Shown: one piece after another, positions 55,578-64,000 of the stretch | How the letters are laid out: each line of letters begins with the position of its first letter | Position numbering within the stretch: the stretch's first letter is position 1 | NCBI RefSeq assembly: GCF_002208135.1 | Contig: NZ_CP021647.1 | Coordinates: 251,501-315,500 of the forward strand | Direction of reading: 5' to 3' | Source of the DNA: Pseudoalteromonas piscicida | GTDB taxonomy: Bacteria; Pseudomonadota; Gammaproteobacteria; Enterobacterales; Alteromonadaceae | Length of the DNA stretch: 64,000 nt | Position numbers and translations under genes: made by a program | The notes under the pieces: generated by a model | The model's database searches: none | The model's input: the letters and a program-made list of their open reading frames with translations, nothing else | Told to the model about the DNA's origin: nothing

Positions 55578-57221
55578 TTACTTACACTGCGCGACTTTAG
55601 TCCAAACGTTTGAGTAGATCTCAGGATTTGCACCTTGTGACCAGAACGTAGCACGATATTCAAAGCCTTTGTATGAAACGCGGTCGCCCGTATTGTAGAA
55701 CTTAGTTGCATTCCACTCTTGAATACCATTACACCCAGCTGGCGCATCACTAACGGTAACTGCTAATGTCTTAGATGCAGTTTTGTTATTTGAAGCTGTG
55801 ACGGTGAGTGTCACTTGATACGTGCCAGTGTTAGCATAGGTGTGTGATGGGTTGGTTTGTGAGCTTGTCGCACCGTCACCAAATTCCCACTGATAACTAC
55901 CTGCGGTTGATTGGTTGTTAAATGTCGCAGTGAGGCCTGATACGCTGAAGTTAAAGTTTGCATCGACTGCACCTGACGTATCACACCCATTATTTGTTAG
56001 ATAATCAACTGCTGCTTTTGCTTGCACGATACCATAACCGTAAGAAGTATCACGACCTGCTTGGCCTTTGTCTTTTGCTGTTGTATTCAACACTTGGCGA
56101 ATTTGCTGAGCAGTACATTGCGGGAAATGGCTCCACACTAATGCAGCAACACCAGAGACATGCGGCGTCGCCATTGAAGTGCCACTAATACTGCGATACG
56201 CGCCATTGTTCCATGTAGAGTTTACACCAACACCTGGGCCTGCAATTTCTACTTGGCTGTTGTATTGAGAGAAAGAGGCTTTTGACTCAGAGCTATCGAC
56301 CGCTGCCACAGACACAACTGCGTTATACGATGCTGGGTAGCTTAAAGAGCTATTTCCCGCATTACCAGCGGCTGCAATATGAAGCATGCCACGCTGATAA
56401 CTCTGCTCAAACGCATTGCGTTCTGCTGTTGAGCTGCCGCTACCACCTAAACTCATGCTAGTCACATTGGCACCAGCCTGCTCACATTGTTCAATTGCTT
56501 TAATGAGGTCAGAACCATAAGCCCAGCGGCCTTGGTCATTAAACACTTTAACGATATGAAGACCTAATTGACCTGATGGGTTTACCCCGACTACACCTGT
56601 GCCATTACCACCTAAAGCGGCGATTGTGCCGGCAACATGAGTACCGTGGCCGTTACCGTCGTTACTCCATACTCCTGTGTTGTTGTTACCATAGCCGTCA
56701 TTACCAGTAATGCCTGTGCTAGGTAGGTCTTGGTGACCTAGTGTATAACCTGTATCCATAATGCATACTTTACGGTTACCGCTGTAGTTGTCTGACACTT
56801 GGTTAGCCTGCACCATATTAATACCGTAAGGTGTGGTTTCAGCAAGTAAATCAATTGCAGAGGTTTCCACACTTGGCAAATAACGTTTAGGGTCAATCTC
56901 TACGTGAGCAACATTATCGCTTGTTTGTAGTTGTTGCATTTGTGTAGTAGAAACTTCGGCAACATATGCATTAATGCTTGGCAATGTGTTGACAGCAGAA
57001 GTACCTAAGGTTGAGTAGGCTGCTTCAGACAAAGCCTGTGCTTTAAATTGTGCTGTTTCTGCTTGATTTAAGCGCACTGGCAGAGTTTTTGGTGTCGCAC
57101 TGTCTTTTAACGTGACAATAACGCGCTGGGTATCTGCATGAGCAACTGAAAGGCTTGCACAAACGCAGGCGCTAAGGGTCGAAAGTTTAAGAAGTTTTGC
57201 TACTGTATTTCTGTTTTTCAT
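55578..57221 (-). CDS. Secreted subtilisin-like S8 protease with PKD and chitin-binding-like domains
   Basis: A 547-residue extracellular serine protease precursor. In order: signal peptide (1-30), inhibitor I9 propeptide (about 32-110), S8 catalytic domain (about 130-405), PKD domain (about 420-492, 'YQWEFGDGATSS'), and a C-terminal carbohydrate-binding module of the CBM5/12 type (about 500-546, 'WNATKFYNTGDRVSYKG'). The triad is Asp156 in 'IMDTGY', His192 in 'GHGTHVAG' and Ser349 in 'GTSMATPH', with oxyanion Asn287. The binding module suggests it acts on particles such as chitin-protein material. Confidence 0.93.
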   Translation of the reverse strand: MKNRNTVAKLLKLSTLSACVCASLSVAHADTQRVIVTLKDSATPKTLPVRLNQAETAQFKAQALSEAAYSTLGTSAVNTLPSINAYVAEVSTTQMQQLQTSDNVAHVEIDPKRYLPSVETSAIDLLAETTPYGINMVQANQVSDNYSGNRKVCIMDTGYTLGHQDLPSTGITGNDGYGNNNTGVWSNDGNGHGTHVAGTIAALGGNGTGVVGVNPSGQLGLHIVKVFNDQGRWAYGSDLIKAIEQCEQAGANVTSMSLGGSGSSTAERNAFEQSYQRGMLHIAAAGNAGNSSLSYPASYNAVVSVAAVDSSESKASFSQYNSQVEIAGPGVGVNSTWNNGAYRSISGTSMATPHVSGVAALVWSHFPQCTAQQIRQVLNTTAKDKGQAGRDTSYGYGIVQAKAAVDYLTNNGCDTSGAVDANFNFSVSGLTATFNNQSTAGSYQWEFGDGATSSQTNPSHTYANTGTYQVTLTVTASNNKTASKTLAVTVSDAPAGCNGIQEWNATKFYNTGDRVSYKGFEYRATFWSQGANPEIYSNVWTKVAQCK

Positions 57222-57363
57222 ATTTCACCTGTTTTACATGTTGTTTACGTTTGTTACTAAAACAGGTGTTGACATCGCTGTCAATGTGTAAAGTTTAGAC
57301 AGGTTTAAATTGCATTATCTTTCTGGGTTTTATTTAATGCATTAATTAATTTTTCTTAAATCT

Positions 57364-58425
57364 TCAATTCTTTATATTATTATTGTATTTATTTTCATTA
57401 AGTGAGTGAGTTAGTTCTGTAATTGTAAATTGTGCTGGATCGCTAATGTAACGTAAAAAGTCCAGGTGTTCAGGAAAGTTTCCATGTATGGCATGATACA
57501 AAGATAAGTTTGCGTCATCCAGCGATTCGAAAATAGGCAAGGTCACACTGTCTATTGGCGTATAGTCTCTATGATATTGTGCTAGCCGAGCTAAGGTGTA
57601 GGCGCCAAGCAACACATGCCCGCCAATCGAAACATCTAACTTAGGCGCAATACCTTCATCCCAATTAATCCCACCTATGACGATCTTATGGTTTAACTCT
57701 TTAGCAGCGAGTAATGCGCCATAAGCAATAGGATCATTGGCAGCCCAAACTGTTGTGATTGCGGGATCTCGCTGTAACCACGCTTTAGTGAGGCGATAAG
57801 CTTCATTCTGAGACCATTGACAATTTGCCTCTGCAATTAATTCCAGCTCTTTATGGTGCTCAAGATAAGCACGCATGCCTTTTTGTCGGTCCAATGCCGC
57901 AGTCGTCGCCACGTCACCTAGCAAAGCTAATACATGTTGCGATGGATTGGAGGATCTAAGCGCTTTTCGCGCAAGTTGATGCATTAATTTAAAACCGGCT
58001 TGGAAATTGTCTGGCTCAATGGTGCCAATGATTTGGTGTCCTGCCTTTAACAAAGCCACCTCCTCTGTTTTGGTCGGTCCGTTGAGCAAGAAAATAATCT
58101 TAATGTTGGTGGCTTTGGTGTTTAATAAATAGGGAATGACACTCGACTTTTCGTTAACCAGCACAAGGTAATCAGCATCACTTTTCAAGGCTTGCTCTAC
58201 GAGCGACTTCATCAAAATATGGTTGCGCTGCGCATAACTAATTTTGAGAGAAATATTCATGTTATTAGCGGCCGCAATCATCACGTTGCTGACGTTATAC
58301 CAAAAGTCCCCTGTAGGGTTTTTTGTTGCAAAGCCGGGGTTTACAAATTGAACGTTGAATCGTTGTGCAGATAGCGCGGCCATCGGCGATAAAAATAAAA
58401 AGATGAACAACAATTTTCGGATCAT
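57364..58425 (-). CDS. Orphan sugar-type periplasmic binding protein (type 1 fold)
   Basis: A 353-residue protein with signal peptide (about 1-20, ending 'ALSAQ'). The mature part follows the type-1 periplasmic-binding (ribose/LacI-like) fold: 'FNVQFVNPGFATKNPTGDFW' opening, 'LVEQALKSDADYLVLVNE', 'IIGTIEPDNFQAGFKLMHQLA' (in part), 'HVLALLGDVATTAALDRQKG' and 'TTVWAANDPIAYGALLAAKEL' (in part). No ABC permease is adjacent, so it may serve a receptor or a distant transporter. Ligand unknown, perhaps a sugar. Confidence 0.83.
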   Translation of the reverse strand: MIRKLLFIFLFLSPMAALSAQRFNVQFVNPGFATKNPTGDFWYNVSNVMIAAANNMNISLKISYAQRNHILMKSLVEQALKSDADYLVLVNEKSSVIPYLLNTKATNIKIIFLLNGPTKTEEVALLKAGHQIIGTIEPDNFQAGFKLMHQLARKALRSSNPSQHVLALLGDVATTAALDRQKGMRAYLEHHKELELIAEANCQWSQNEAYRLTKAWLQRDPAITTVWAANDPIAYGALLAAKELNHKIVIGGINWDEGIAPKLDVSIGGHVLLGAYTLARLAQYHRDYTPIDSVTLPIFESLDDANLSLYHAIHGNFPEHLDFLRYISDPAQFTITELTHSLNENKYNNNIKN

Positions 58426-58626
58426 AAGTCTCTACATTTTTGATATTCAAAAAGTGTGTTGCTAATTACGCGACATCGTTAATTATAAGTATAGTTTACG
58501 CTAGAATCGTTGCGCTATCTGCCTGTTTTTTGGTTGCTATTCGGATCTAGCATATTTTTCATAGCATTGAATTTAGCTCATGCGTTAATTGCTTTATACT
58601 AGCGCGCAAATAGTAAGGGGACTTTG

Positions 58627-59019
58627 ATGAGAAAAATCGTATTTATATTCGTGTTGTTGTTTTCGATGTCAGGGGTTGCGCAAGAGTCAAGCGAACTGAA
58701 TAAAACCATGAAGGAAATGGGCCATATCTATAAGCTGGCTGTGAAATCTCAATCTGCTCAAGAAATGCAAGCGTACTTAACCGAACTGACAACACTCGTT
58801 AAAGAAAGCAAACAATTTAAGTTTAAGCAAAAGGTGTCAGCCGAGTCAGTTGAGGGCTTGAATAAAGTACTCGAAACCATTACTAAGGCGAGCCATGAAA
58901 TAGACTCGGGAAGGGTCGAGAAAGCCCGTGAAATGCTATTAAAAATTGATGAGTTGAGAAAGCAATACCACAAATTACACGAGCCACCGAGCTTTTGGGA
59001 ATTACTATTTGGTAGTTAA
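58627..59019 (+). CDS. Cytochrome b562-family periplasmic protein
   Basis: A 130-residue protein with a signal peptide (ending about residue 18, 'SGVAQ'). The rest is a four-helix bundle that aligns by eye with E. coli cytochrome b562: 'LNKTMKEMGHIYKLAVKSQ' provides a candidate axial Met near the start, and 'LLKIDELRKQYHKLHEP' a C-terminal candidate His, in the same relative positions. There is no CxxCH, as expected for b-type haem. I start at ATG 58627 with AAGGGG 6 bases upstream; a TTG directly before it is unlikely. Haem binding is inferred, and the family also holds non-haem members. Confidence 0.7.
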   Translation: MRKIVFIFVLLFSMSGVAQESSELNKTMKEMGHIYKLAVKSQSAQEMQAYLTELTTLVKESKQFKFKQKVSAESVEGLNKVLETITKASHEIDSGRVEKAREMLLKIDELRKQYHKLHEPPSFWELLFGS

Positions 59020-59029
59020 CTTATCCTAT

Positions 59030-59140
59030 CGCTGTGGTTACTCCTTGTTCTATCACAGCGGCTTTGCTCATCTGTCTTGGCTTTAGTTGAGCATGACAAA
59101 AGACTAGCGAGTCGTGGCTTGACCTTTCAAGCTCGCTAGT
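59030..59140. other. Cluster of three stem-loops in an intergenic region
   Basis: Three inverted repeats follow each other: CGCTGTG/CACAGCG (59030-59036/59054-59060), TGCTCA/TGAGCA (59065-59070/59088-59093) and ACTAGCGAG/CTCGCTAGT (59103-59111/59132-59140), the last with an inner CTTGA/TCAAG stem. No T-run follows. It could be a structured RNA, a transcript 3' end or a repeat remnant. Confidence 0.4.
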
Positions 59141-59236
59141 TCTCCATAAGATCCAAAAGCGGTGAAATAGCGATATCCTTTTTCGCATTTAGAAGTTACG
59201 TAAAAATCTGCTCAAAAGAAGTTGCATTATCAATTG

Positions 59237-59246
59237 GAACGATCCA
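59237..59246. promoter_or_regulatory. LacI-type operator-like site upstream of the BSP peptidase
   Basis: GGAACGATCC in AATTGGAACGATCCAG lies 31-40 bases before the gene start. It is a near copy, with one change, of the palindrome GGAACGTTCC found twice before the downstream TonB-dependent receptor. Confidence 0.55.
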
Positions 59247-59276
59247 GTATATCTGTTTTTAATCTGGGAAATTTCG

Positions 59277-60740
59277 ATGAAAACCTCCTCAATAGCTAGT
59301 CTAATTTTACTTTCACTTTGTGGCTCCTCGTTGGCGAATGCCAATGCACTCTACGACATCACCGAACGCGATGTATTCTCTGTAACGAGTGACGTAAAGG
59401 AGCAAATCCAAGGAGAGGGGATAGAGCAACTTGTTGATAGGTCGCTAAAAAGCAAATTCTTATCTAAGCAATCTAGCGCAGAGATTGTATTTGATCTGAA
59501 AGACGTAAAAGCGCTTAGACAGTATCGTCTCACTTCAGCGCAAGATGCCCCCGCCCGAGACCCTAAGCATTGGACTGTAGCCGTATCTAAAGATGGTAAG
59601 CTTTGGCAAGAGGCTGATAAACGCAACAATATCGTATTTTCAAGGCGGGGTGAAACGCTCGCTTTCGACCTACCCAAAACAACGGATGCGAGGTACGTGC
59701 GCTTTACTGTGGCACAAGAAGGTAAAACTCAATGGGGCGACCGGTTTTTGCAAATCGCTGATTTGGCGCTCTATGCACAAACAAACTTACCTCTGGCGAA
59801 TTTTACTGCAGATAAAACGGTTGCCAAGATCAATGAGCCAATTTCTCTGCAGTCGATATCTGAAAATTCACCGACAAAATTGAGTTGGAAGGCTGAGGGC
59901 AAAGCAATATTGCCAACCACAAAAAGTGTTGAAGTAGTTTATGACAAGCCTGGTAACTATGATGTCACTCTAGCCACTAAAAATGCGTATGGTTCGGACC
60001 TTAAAACCCGTGCGAACTATTTAAAAATCTATGATCCAAATCACCCTTGGAAAGGCTTTGAGCCACCAAAGGTCAAGGTGGTTATTGAAGATACAGAGTC
60101 GGCAGGTTCGAAACGCCTTCAAGCGTTATTTCCTGATATAGCCAGTACAGTTAATGAAGTTACTCGTCAACTGGCACCAAGGCTGTATAAACACTTTGCA
60201 GAGCTGCCAGAGTTTGAGCAAGTCACATTCAGGCTAAAGTGGATGGACACAATAGCGTACCGCTCTGGGGATGAAACGAATATGGAAATCGTGTTTAGCT
60301 CAAAGTACATCACTGAAAAACTGGCCGCACAACCAGACGAGCAGGTTGAGTACGAACTCCTTGGTGTACTTTGGCACGAACTTACCCATGGGTATCAGCT
60401 ATTCCCAAAAGAGAGAAGTTATTCTGAGCCCGATGTACATGCGTTTATTGAAGGAATGGCGGATCTTATTCGCATTCAAGCTGGATTTCATAAAACGCGC
60501 TCACCTAAGCCGTCGGACTCTTGGGTTGGTGGATACACGAACACGGGATTCTTTCTCGCATGGCTTTCTGAGTCTCATCCAGATTTTGCCTATCGTTTTA
60601 ATCAAACTGCGGTAGAAATAGAAAACTGGTCATTTGAAGATGCAATAAAAGCGGTTACCGGCGAGTCTCTCAATAAGCTCTGGTCTCGCTACCAAAGTGA
60701 ACTAAATGCCAAGAAATTGCAGTTAACTAGCAAGAACTAG
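59277..60740 (+). CDS. Basic-secretory-protein-like metallopeptidase with F5/8C and PKD-like domains
   Basis: A 487-residue secreted protein. It has a signal peptide (1-22), a discoidin/F5/8 type C-like domain (about 45-167, 'YRLTSAQDAPARDPKHWTV'), a PKD-like domain (about 170-250), and a C-terminal basic secretory protein (BSP) domain (about 265-475) with zinc motif HELTH at 367-371 and 'DVHAFIEGMADLIRI'. BSP domains are known from plant defence proteins and bacterial zinc peptidases. The F5/8C part may bind glycan. It shares an operator motif with the receptor downstream. Confidence 0.82.
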   Translation: MKTSSIASLILLSLCGSSLANANALYDITERDVFSVTSDVKEQIQGEGIEQLVDRSLKSKFLSKQSSAEIVFDLKDVKALRQYRLTSAQDAPARDPKHWTVAVSKDGKLWQEADKRNNIVFSRRGETLAFDLPKTTDARYVRFTVAQEGKTQWGDRFLQIADLALYAQTNLPLANFTADKTVAKINEPISLQSISENSPTKLSWKAEGKAILPTTKSVEVVYDKPGNYDVTLATKNAYGSDLKTRANYLKIYDPNHPWKGFEPPKVKVVIEDTESAGSKRLQALFPDIASTVNEVTRQLAPRLYKHFAELPEFEQVTFRLKWMDTIAYRSGDETNMEIVFSSKYITEKLAAQPDEQVEYELLGVLWHELTHGYQLFPKERSYSEPDVHAFIEGMADLIRIQAGFHKTRSPKPSDSWVGGYTNTGFFLAWLSESHPDFAYRFNQTAVEIENWSFEDAIKAVTGESLNKLWSRYQSELNAKKLQLTSKN

Positions 60741-60785
60741 ATGATTACAATCTGTCATCACTATGCCATAAATGTACATAATTTG

Positions 60786-60813
60786 TTGACAGGATAGTTT
60801 TATTGCTCATAAT
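60786..60813 (+). promoter_or_regulatory. Sigma-70 promoter of the TonB-dependent receptor
   Basis: TTGACA (60786-60791), 16 bases, CATAAT (60808-60813): a perfect -35 and five of six -10 bases. The operator-like palindrome at 60815-60824 covers the expected start point, a classic repression layout. Confidence 0.7.
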
Positions 60814-60814
60814 T

Positions 60815-60824
60815 GGAACGTTCC
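60815..60824. promoter_or_regulatory. LacI-type operator-like palindrome 1 before the receptor
   Basis: Perfect palindrome GGAACGTTCC in AATTGGAACGTTCCC, directly after the -10 of the promoter at 60786-60813. Confidence 0.7.
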
Positions 60825-60892
60825 CTTTTATTGTTTTTGCCTATTGCTTTGTTGGTTTTGCAAAAGGTGGAATAACATTTTAATTATAAATT

Positions 60893-60902
60893 GGAACGTT
60901 CC
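60893..60902. promoter_or_regulatory. LacI-type operator-like palindrome 2 before the receptor
   Basis: Second exact GGAACGTTCC in AATTGGAACGTTCCTTT, 78 bases after the first, in the leader 20 bases before the receptor start. Two sites allow DNA looping. Confidence 0.7.
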
Positions 60903-60921
60903 TTTAAATCATGGGGGTCTT

Positions 60922-63750
60922 ATGACAACAATAATGTATAAACATAGCCTTATTGCAGCCGCTGTTCTTTCAGCAGTAGCAACCAATTCAGTAACAGCCG
61001 CAACAGATGAGCAAGTAGAAGAAATAGAACGTGTTGAGGTGACAGGCTCTCGTATTAAACGTATCGCCATTGAAGGCGTTACCAATGTTCAAAGCCTCTC
61101 TTCTGCGGATATGGTCAGAAGTGGATTCAACACAGTATATGATGCACTGAGTAGTATTTCCGCCGCTAGTGGTGCCGTTCTCGGTGAAGTAGAAACAGGC
61201 TCCTATACACCGGGGGCGAAAGAGTTAAACCTATTAGGTGTTGGACCTGAATACACTCTTATTCTTGTTAATGGTAAGCGTTTGGCTTATTACCCAATGC
61301 CTTACGGTGGTCAAACTAATTTTGTTAATCTAGATATGTTACCAACTGCAATGGTTGAGCGCATCGATATTCAATCTGGCGGTGGCTCAGCAATTTACGG
61401 TTCAGATGCAATGGCTGGGGTTGTAAATATTATCACCAAAAAAGGGATGGACGAGCATGTTGTTGAAGCATTCTACGGCCAAGACACCTATGGTACGGGT
61501 GATAAGAAAGGCTTGTCGTTTGTTGGTGGTTTTGAGCAAGACGACTTTACGTTTGACTACTCGCTAGAATATAAAACTGAAGAAGCGCTTACCGGTGCTG
61601 ACAGACCTTTTCATGATAGTGTTTGGGATAATCCAGATCCAACGAACAAGCGAGAGCTAAATCGCTCGATTACCGTATGGGCCGAGAACACCGAGTTCAA
61701 AAATCAATATTCTGCACAGTACTGCAACACCGATAACAACCCACACCCGACAGCAGTTCAACACTTTATTAGCCGTAATGATTACGGCCTAAGCTGTGGC
61801 TGGGATGAAACTGGCAACAATTTGCTACGTAACCAAGTCGAAACCATGAGTTTGTATATTAACTCGGTTTACAGCATTAACGACGAGCACAGCTTCTTTG
61901 TTAACGGATTTTATATCGATCAAGAGAAAAAGGGCGCACGAAATCCATTCTTCTTTGCTCATGCAGAGTCCATTCACGGATCTATGTTTTGGGATCCTGA
62001 TATCAAAAATAATGCCGGCGGATACGGCGCACCCGTTAAGTATATGTGGCGGATAGTGAATGATTCAGAATATACGGATGATGGCTTAGGTCGAGTATAC
62101 GACGATAAATCTTATTCATATAGTTTTGGTCTTGAAGGGGAGATAGCGGATTACTATTACTCCGTTGGATTCAGTCGCTCTCAATATGATTTCTCTGATA
62201 GATACTTGCATCACACGGTTGAGGGGAATAACTGGCTAAAAGGGCCTAAGTTGGGTGAGGTTGATGGCATGCCAATCTACCGTCCAAATTACCAAGCCTT
62301 TTTCGCGCCTCTAACTCAAGACAATATGTATAACATGGCTGATTGGGCAACCTATGATGGGTTATCGTTCAATGAAACATTGACTGCGGATTTGTCTGGG
62401 GATTTATTTGAACTCCCTGCTGGCTTTGTGTCTTTTGCAGCATATATTGAGCTGATGAAAGAAGGGACAAGAGCAACGCCGGATAGTCGTATTTTAAATA
62501 AAGAATTCGTTGGTCTGACTGGTGTTATCACGGATGGTGAGCGTAACCGTTATGCGGCGGCGACAGAATTTATGATCCCAATTACTGAACAGATCTCTAG
62601 TGAAATTGCACTGCGTTATGACCACTATGATGATATTTCTGATGTTGGTGGTGCATTCACTTATCAAGTTGGTTTTAAATATTCTCCCACTGACGCGTTG
62701 ATGCTAAGAAGTGCCTATGGAACAACATTCCGTGGTCCAAGCATGAGCTCGGTATATCAAGGGTTTGCTGGTAACTTTGGACGCGGCTCAGACAGAGTGA
62801 TTGCCGATGCTTGTCTACGCTTCCAAACCACAGGAGATCCTGCTCAATATAATGCTGATGCATTAACTATCAGCTGCGCAGACTTAGACACAACAAATAT
62901 CAATGAGCCAAAGCTAAATGCCGATTATGAGACGATTTCAGCGGGCGATCCAACATTAAAAGAAGAATCTGGTCATTCATTAACCTTTGGTCTTGTGTAT
63001 GAGTACTCCCCTGAGTTGTCATTCAATGTTGACGTTTATGACATCGTTCTGAAAGACAAAATTACTCGACTTGGGTCTGGCGAAATTCTTGATAATGTCT
63101 GGAAGTGTGAAAACGGCTTAATTGATCCTTCCTCAGCCAAATGCGCCAATATGCAAGACAGAGTACAGCGTTTCGATCAAGATGGTTTGGCAACAGACTG
63201 GTTAGGCAACACTAAAAAAGGATTACCGTACACCGCAGCCATTATCAGAGAAGGTTATATAAATGCCGCAGAAAGGCAGCATGGCGGCGTCAATTTTGGT
63301 GTCAAGGGAACGCTTGAATCAGAACTTGGCGAGTTTATTTATAAGCTTGATTACAGCCATGTTTTAAAGAAAAAAGAAAAGCTTCGTCCCGAAGATCCGC
63401 TTGCAGATGTGTTAGACAGCCAAGACAACTATAACTTCAAAGATATGGCATCTTTCAACCTGACTTGGCAACTGGAAAAGACCGCAATTTCATGGCAAGT
63501 AAATTATAAAGGAAAAAATTGGAACGGTGCTGATTTTGGTCAGAGAGAAAAGTTACCTGCATGGATAAAACATAACCTAACCGTTGGTCATTATATCAAC
63601 GACAACACTCGAGTGATGTTTACGGTACAAAACTTATTAAATGCGATGCCGCCTCAGGACGACTCGTTCAGAAGTTACCCATTCTACAAGGCGGGTAACT
63701 ATGATACGAACGGTCGCGAGTTCTTAATAAAAGTTAACTACCAATTTTAA
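60922..63750 (+). CDS. TonB-dependent receptor
   Basis: About 942 residues. Signal peptide (about 1-27, 'VATNSVTAA'), then 'EIERVEVTGSRIKRIAIEG', the usual TonB-box/plug start, plug domain (to about 165, 'YGSDAMAGVVNIITKKG'), and a long barrel ending 'FLIKVNYQF'. Cysteine-containing loops ('CNTDNNPH', 'LSCGWDETG') suggest disulfides. It imports a large or scarce substrate, possibly a carbohydrate given the LacI-type operators. I start at ATG 60922 (GGGGG before it), which yields a proper signal peptide; a TTG at 60844 lies upstream of an operator. It is followed by a lipoprotein gene 17 bases later. Confidence 0.92.
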   Translation: MTTIMYKHSLIAAAVLSAVATNSVTAATDEQVEEIERVEVTGSRIKRIAIEGVTNVQSLSSADMVRSGFNTVYDALSSISAASGAVLGEVETGSYTPGAKELNLLGVGPEYTLILVNGKRLAYYPMPYGGQTNFVNLDMLPTAMVERIDIQSGGGSAIYGSDAMAGVVNIITKKGMDEHVVEAFYGQDTYGTGDKKGLSFVGGFEQDDFTFDYSLEYKTEEALTGADRPFHDSVWDNPDPTNKRELNRSITVWAENTEFKNQYSAQYCNTDNNPHPTAVQHFISRNDYGLSCGWDETGNNLLRNQVETMSLYINSVYSINDEHSFFVNGFYIDQEKKGARNPFFFAHAESIHGSMFWDPDIKNNAGGYGAPVKYMWRIVNDSEYTDDGLGRVYDDKSYSYSFGLEGEIADYYYSVGFSRSQYDFSDRYLHHTVEGNNWLKGPKLGEVDGMPIYRPNYQAFFAPLTQDNMYNMADWATYDGLSFNETLTADLSGDLFELPAGFVSFAAYIELMKEGTRATPDSRILNKEFVGLTGVITDGERNRYAAATEFMIPITEQISSEIALRYDHYDDISDVGGAFTYQVGFKYSPTDALMLRSAYGTTFRGPSMSSVYQGFAGNFGRGSDRVIADACLRFQTTGDPAQYNADALTISCADLDTTNINEPKLNADYETISAGDPTLKEESGHSLTFGLVYEYSPELSFNVDVYDIVLKDKITRLGSGEILDNVWKCENGLIDPSSAKCANMQDRVQRFDQDGLATDWLGNTKKGLPYTAAIIREGYINAAERQHGGVNFGVKGTLESELGEFIYKLDYSHVLKKKEKLRPEDPLADVLDSQDNYNFKDMASFNLTWQLEKTAISWQVNYKGKNWNGADFGQREKLPAWIKHNLTVGHYINDNTRVMFTVQNLLNAMPPQDDSFRSYPFYKAGNYDTNGREFLIKVNYQF

Positions 63751-63767
63751 TAATAAAGGGTAACGAA

Positions 63768-64000
63768 ATGAGAAAATTAATGCTATCAGCGGTGGCAATG
63801 GCTGTCGCTGCGACACTACTAGGCTGTAATGATGGTTCTGAATTTGTTGAACGTGATAAGCCTGAACAAACACAATCATCTGCACAGCTAGATTCTGGTG
63901 CATTGCGTAATATCACCACAGATACTGGGGTTGAAATAGAGGCTATCTTAGCGGATGGTGTGCAGGCGTCGCCCGCAGGTGAAAGTGTCGATAAACTTAT
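63768..64000 (+). CDS. Lipoprotein, N-terminal part (cut by window end)
   Basis: Open frame of 77 or more residues beginning 'MRKLMLSAVAMAVAATLLGC' with lipobox Cys20, then an acidic, low-complexity linker ('EFVERDKPEQTQSSAQ') and 'ALRNITTDTGVEIEAILADG'. The frame runs off the window, so the functional domain is not seen. AAAGGG precedes the ATG. It is 17 bases after the TonB-dependent receptor and likely co-transcribed, so it may be a surface binding or degrading protein for the same substrate. Confidence 0.75.
   Translation, partial: MRKLMLSAVAMAVAATLLGCNDGSEFVERDKPEQTQSSAQLDSGALRNITTDTGVEIEAILADGVQASPAGESVDKL

Overview
The window looks like chromosomal DNA of a marine gammaproteobacterium of the order Alteromonadales, most likely Pseudoalteromonas. 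The reasons are secreted proteases carrying paired PPC domains, large TonB-dependent receptors, low-to-moderate GC, a DUF6279 lipoprotein, a DUF2986 mini-gene, and a dispersed repeat of a kind I associate with this group. No tRNA, rRNA, CRISPR array, phage or transposase gene was seen. Most of the window is ordinary core and niche metabolism.

Layout. 1-2.2 kb: end of a LysR regulator, a TauE/SafE exporter, and a hemerythrin/membrane-protein pair. 2.7-6.9 kb: two secreted peptidases (M4 metalloprotease, M28 aminopeptidase) with near-duplicate PPC tails. 7.0-12.7 kb: a DctB/DctD-type two-component system followed by a porin and a DASS carboxylate symporter, with a recognisable sigma-54 promoter and an upstream palindrome. 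12.7-13.0 kb: a dispersed repeat. 13-18.3 kb: aldehyde dehydrogenase, Sel1 protein, lipoprotein, and a DCC/SDR/flavin-reductase operon. 18.4-27.5 kb: ppc, cytidine deaminase, uridine phosphorylase, an arginase-family enzyme and small genes. 27.5-30.1 kb: homogentisate catabolism (hmgA, maiA) with a divergent MarR regulator and a perfect operator-like palindrome.

30.4-38.2 kb is the most system-like stretch. A secreted S1/P1 nuclease and a very large TonB-dependent receptor form one operon. Next to them lie a PhnD-like binding protein, an uncharacterised two-TM protein with a conserved-looking cytoplasmic domain, and a lipoprotein 5'-nucleotidase. Together they suggest extracellular nucleic-acid or phosphate scavenging plus a sensing pair (inference). 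38.3-46.9 kb: MAPEG protein, M16 peptidase, GNAT, pqiABC, acyl-CoA thioesterase. 47.0-53.5 kb: dnaK (with a sigma-32-like promoter), dnaJ, ybaK, and a FadE-type acyl-CoA dehydrogenase. Both the thioesterase and fadE have FadR-box-like sites. 53.7-64 kb: phosphotransferase, DMT transporter, S8 protease with PKD and chitin-binding-like domains, orphan sugar-type binding protein, cytochrome b562-like protein, then a basic-secretory-protein metallopeptidase and a TonB-dependent receptor/lipoprotein unit sharing a GGAACGTTCC operator motif.

A quality warning: six genes (ppc, cdd, a DUF2189 gene, a VF530-like gene, a phosphotransferase, a DMT transporter) are each broken by exactly one missing base inside a homopolymer. 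In every case adding one base gives a full-length product. This pattern is more likely systematic sequencing error than gene decay.
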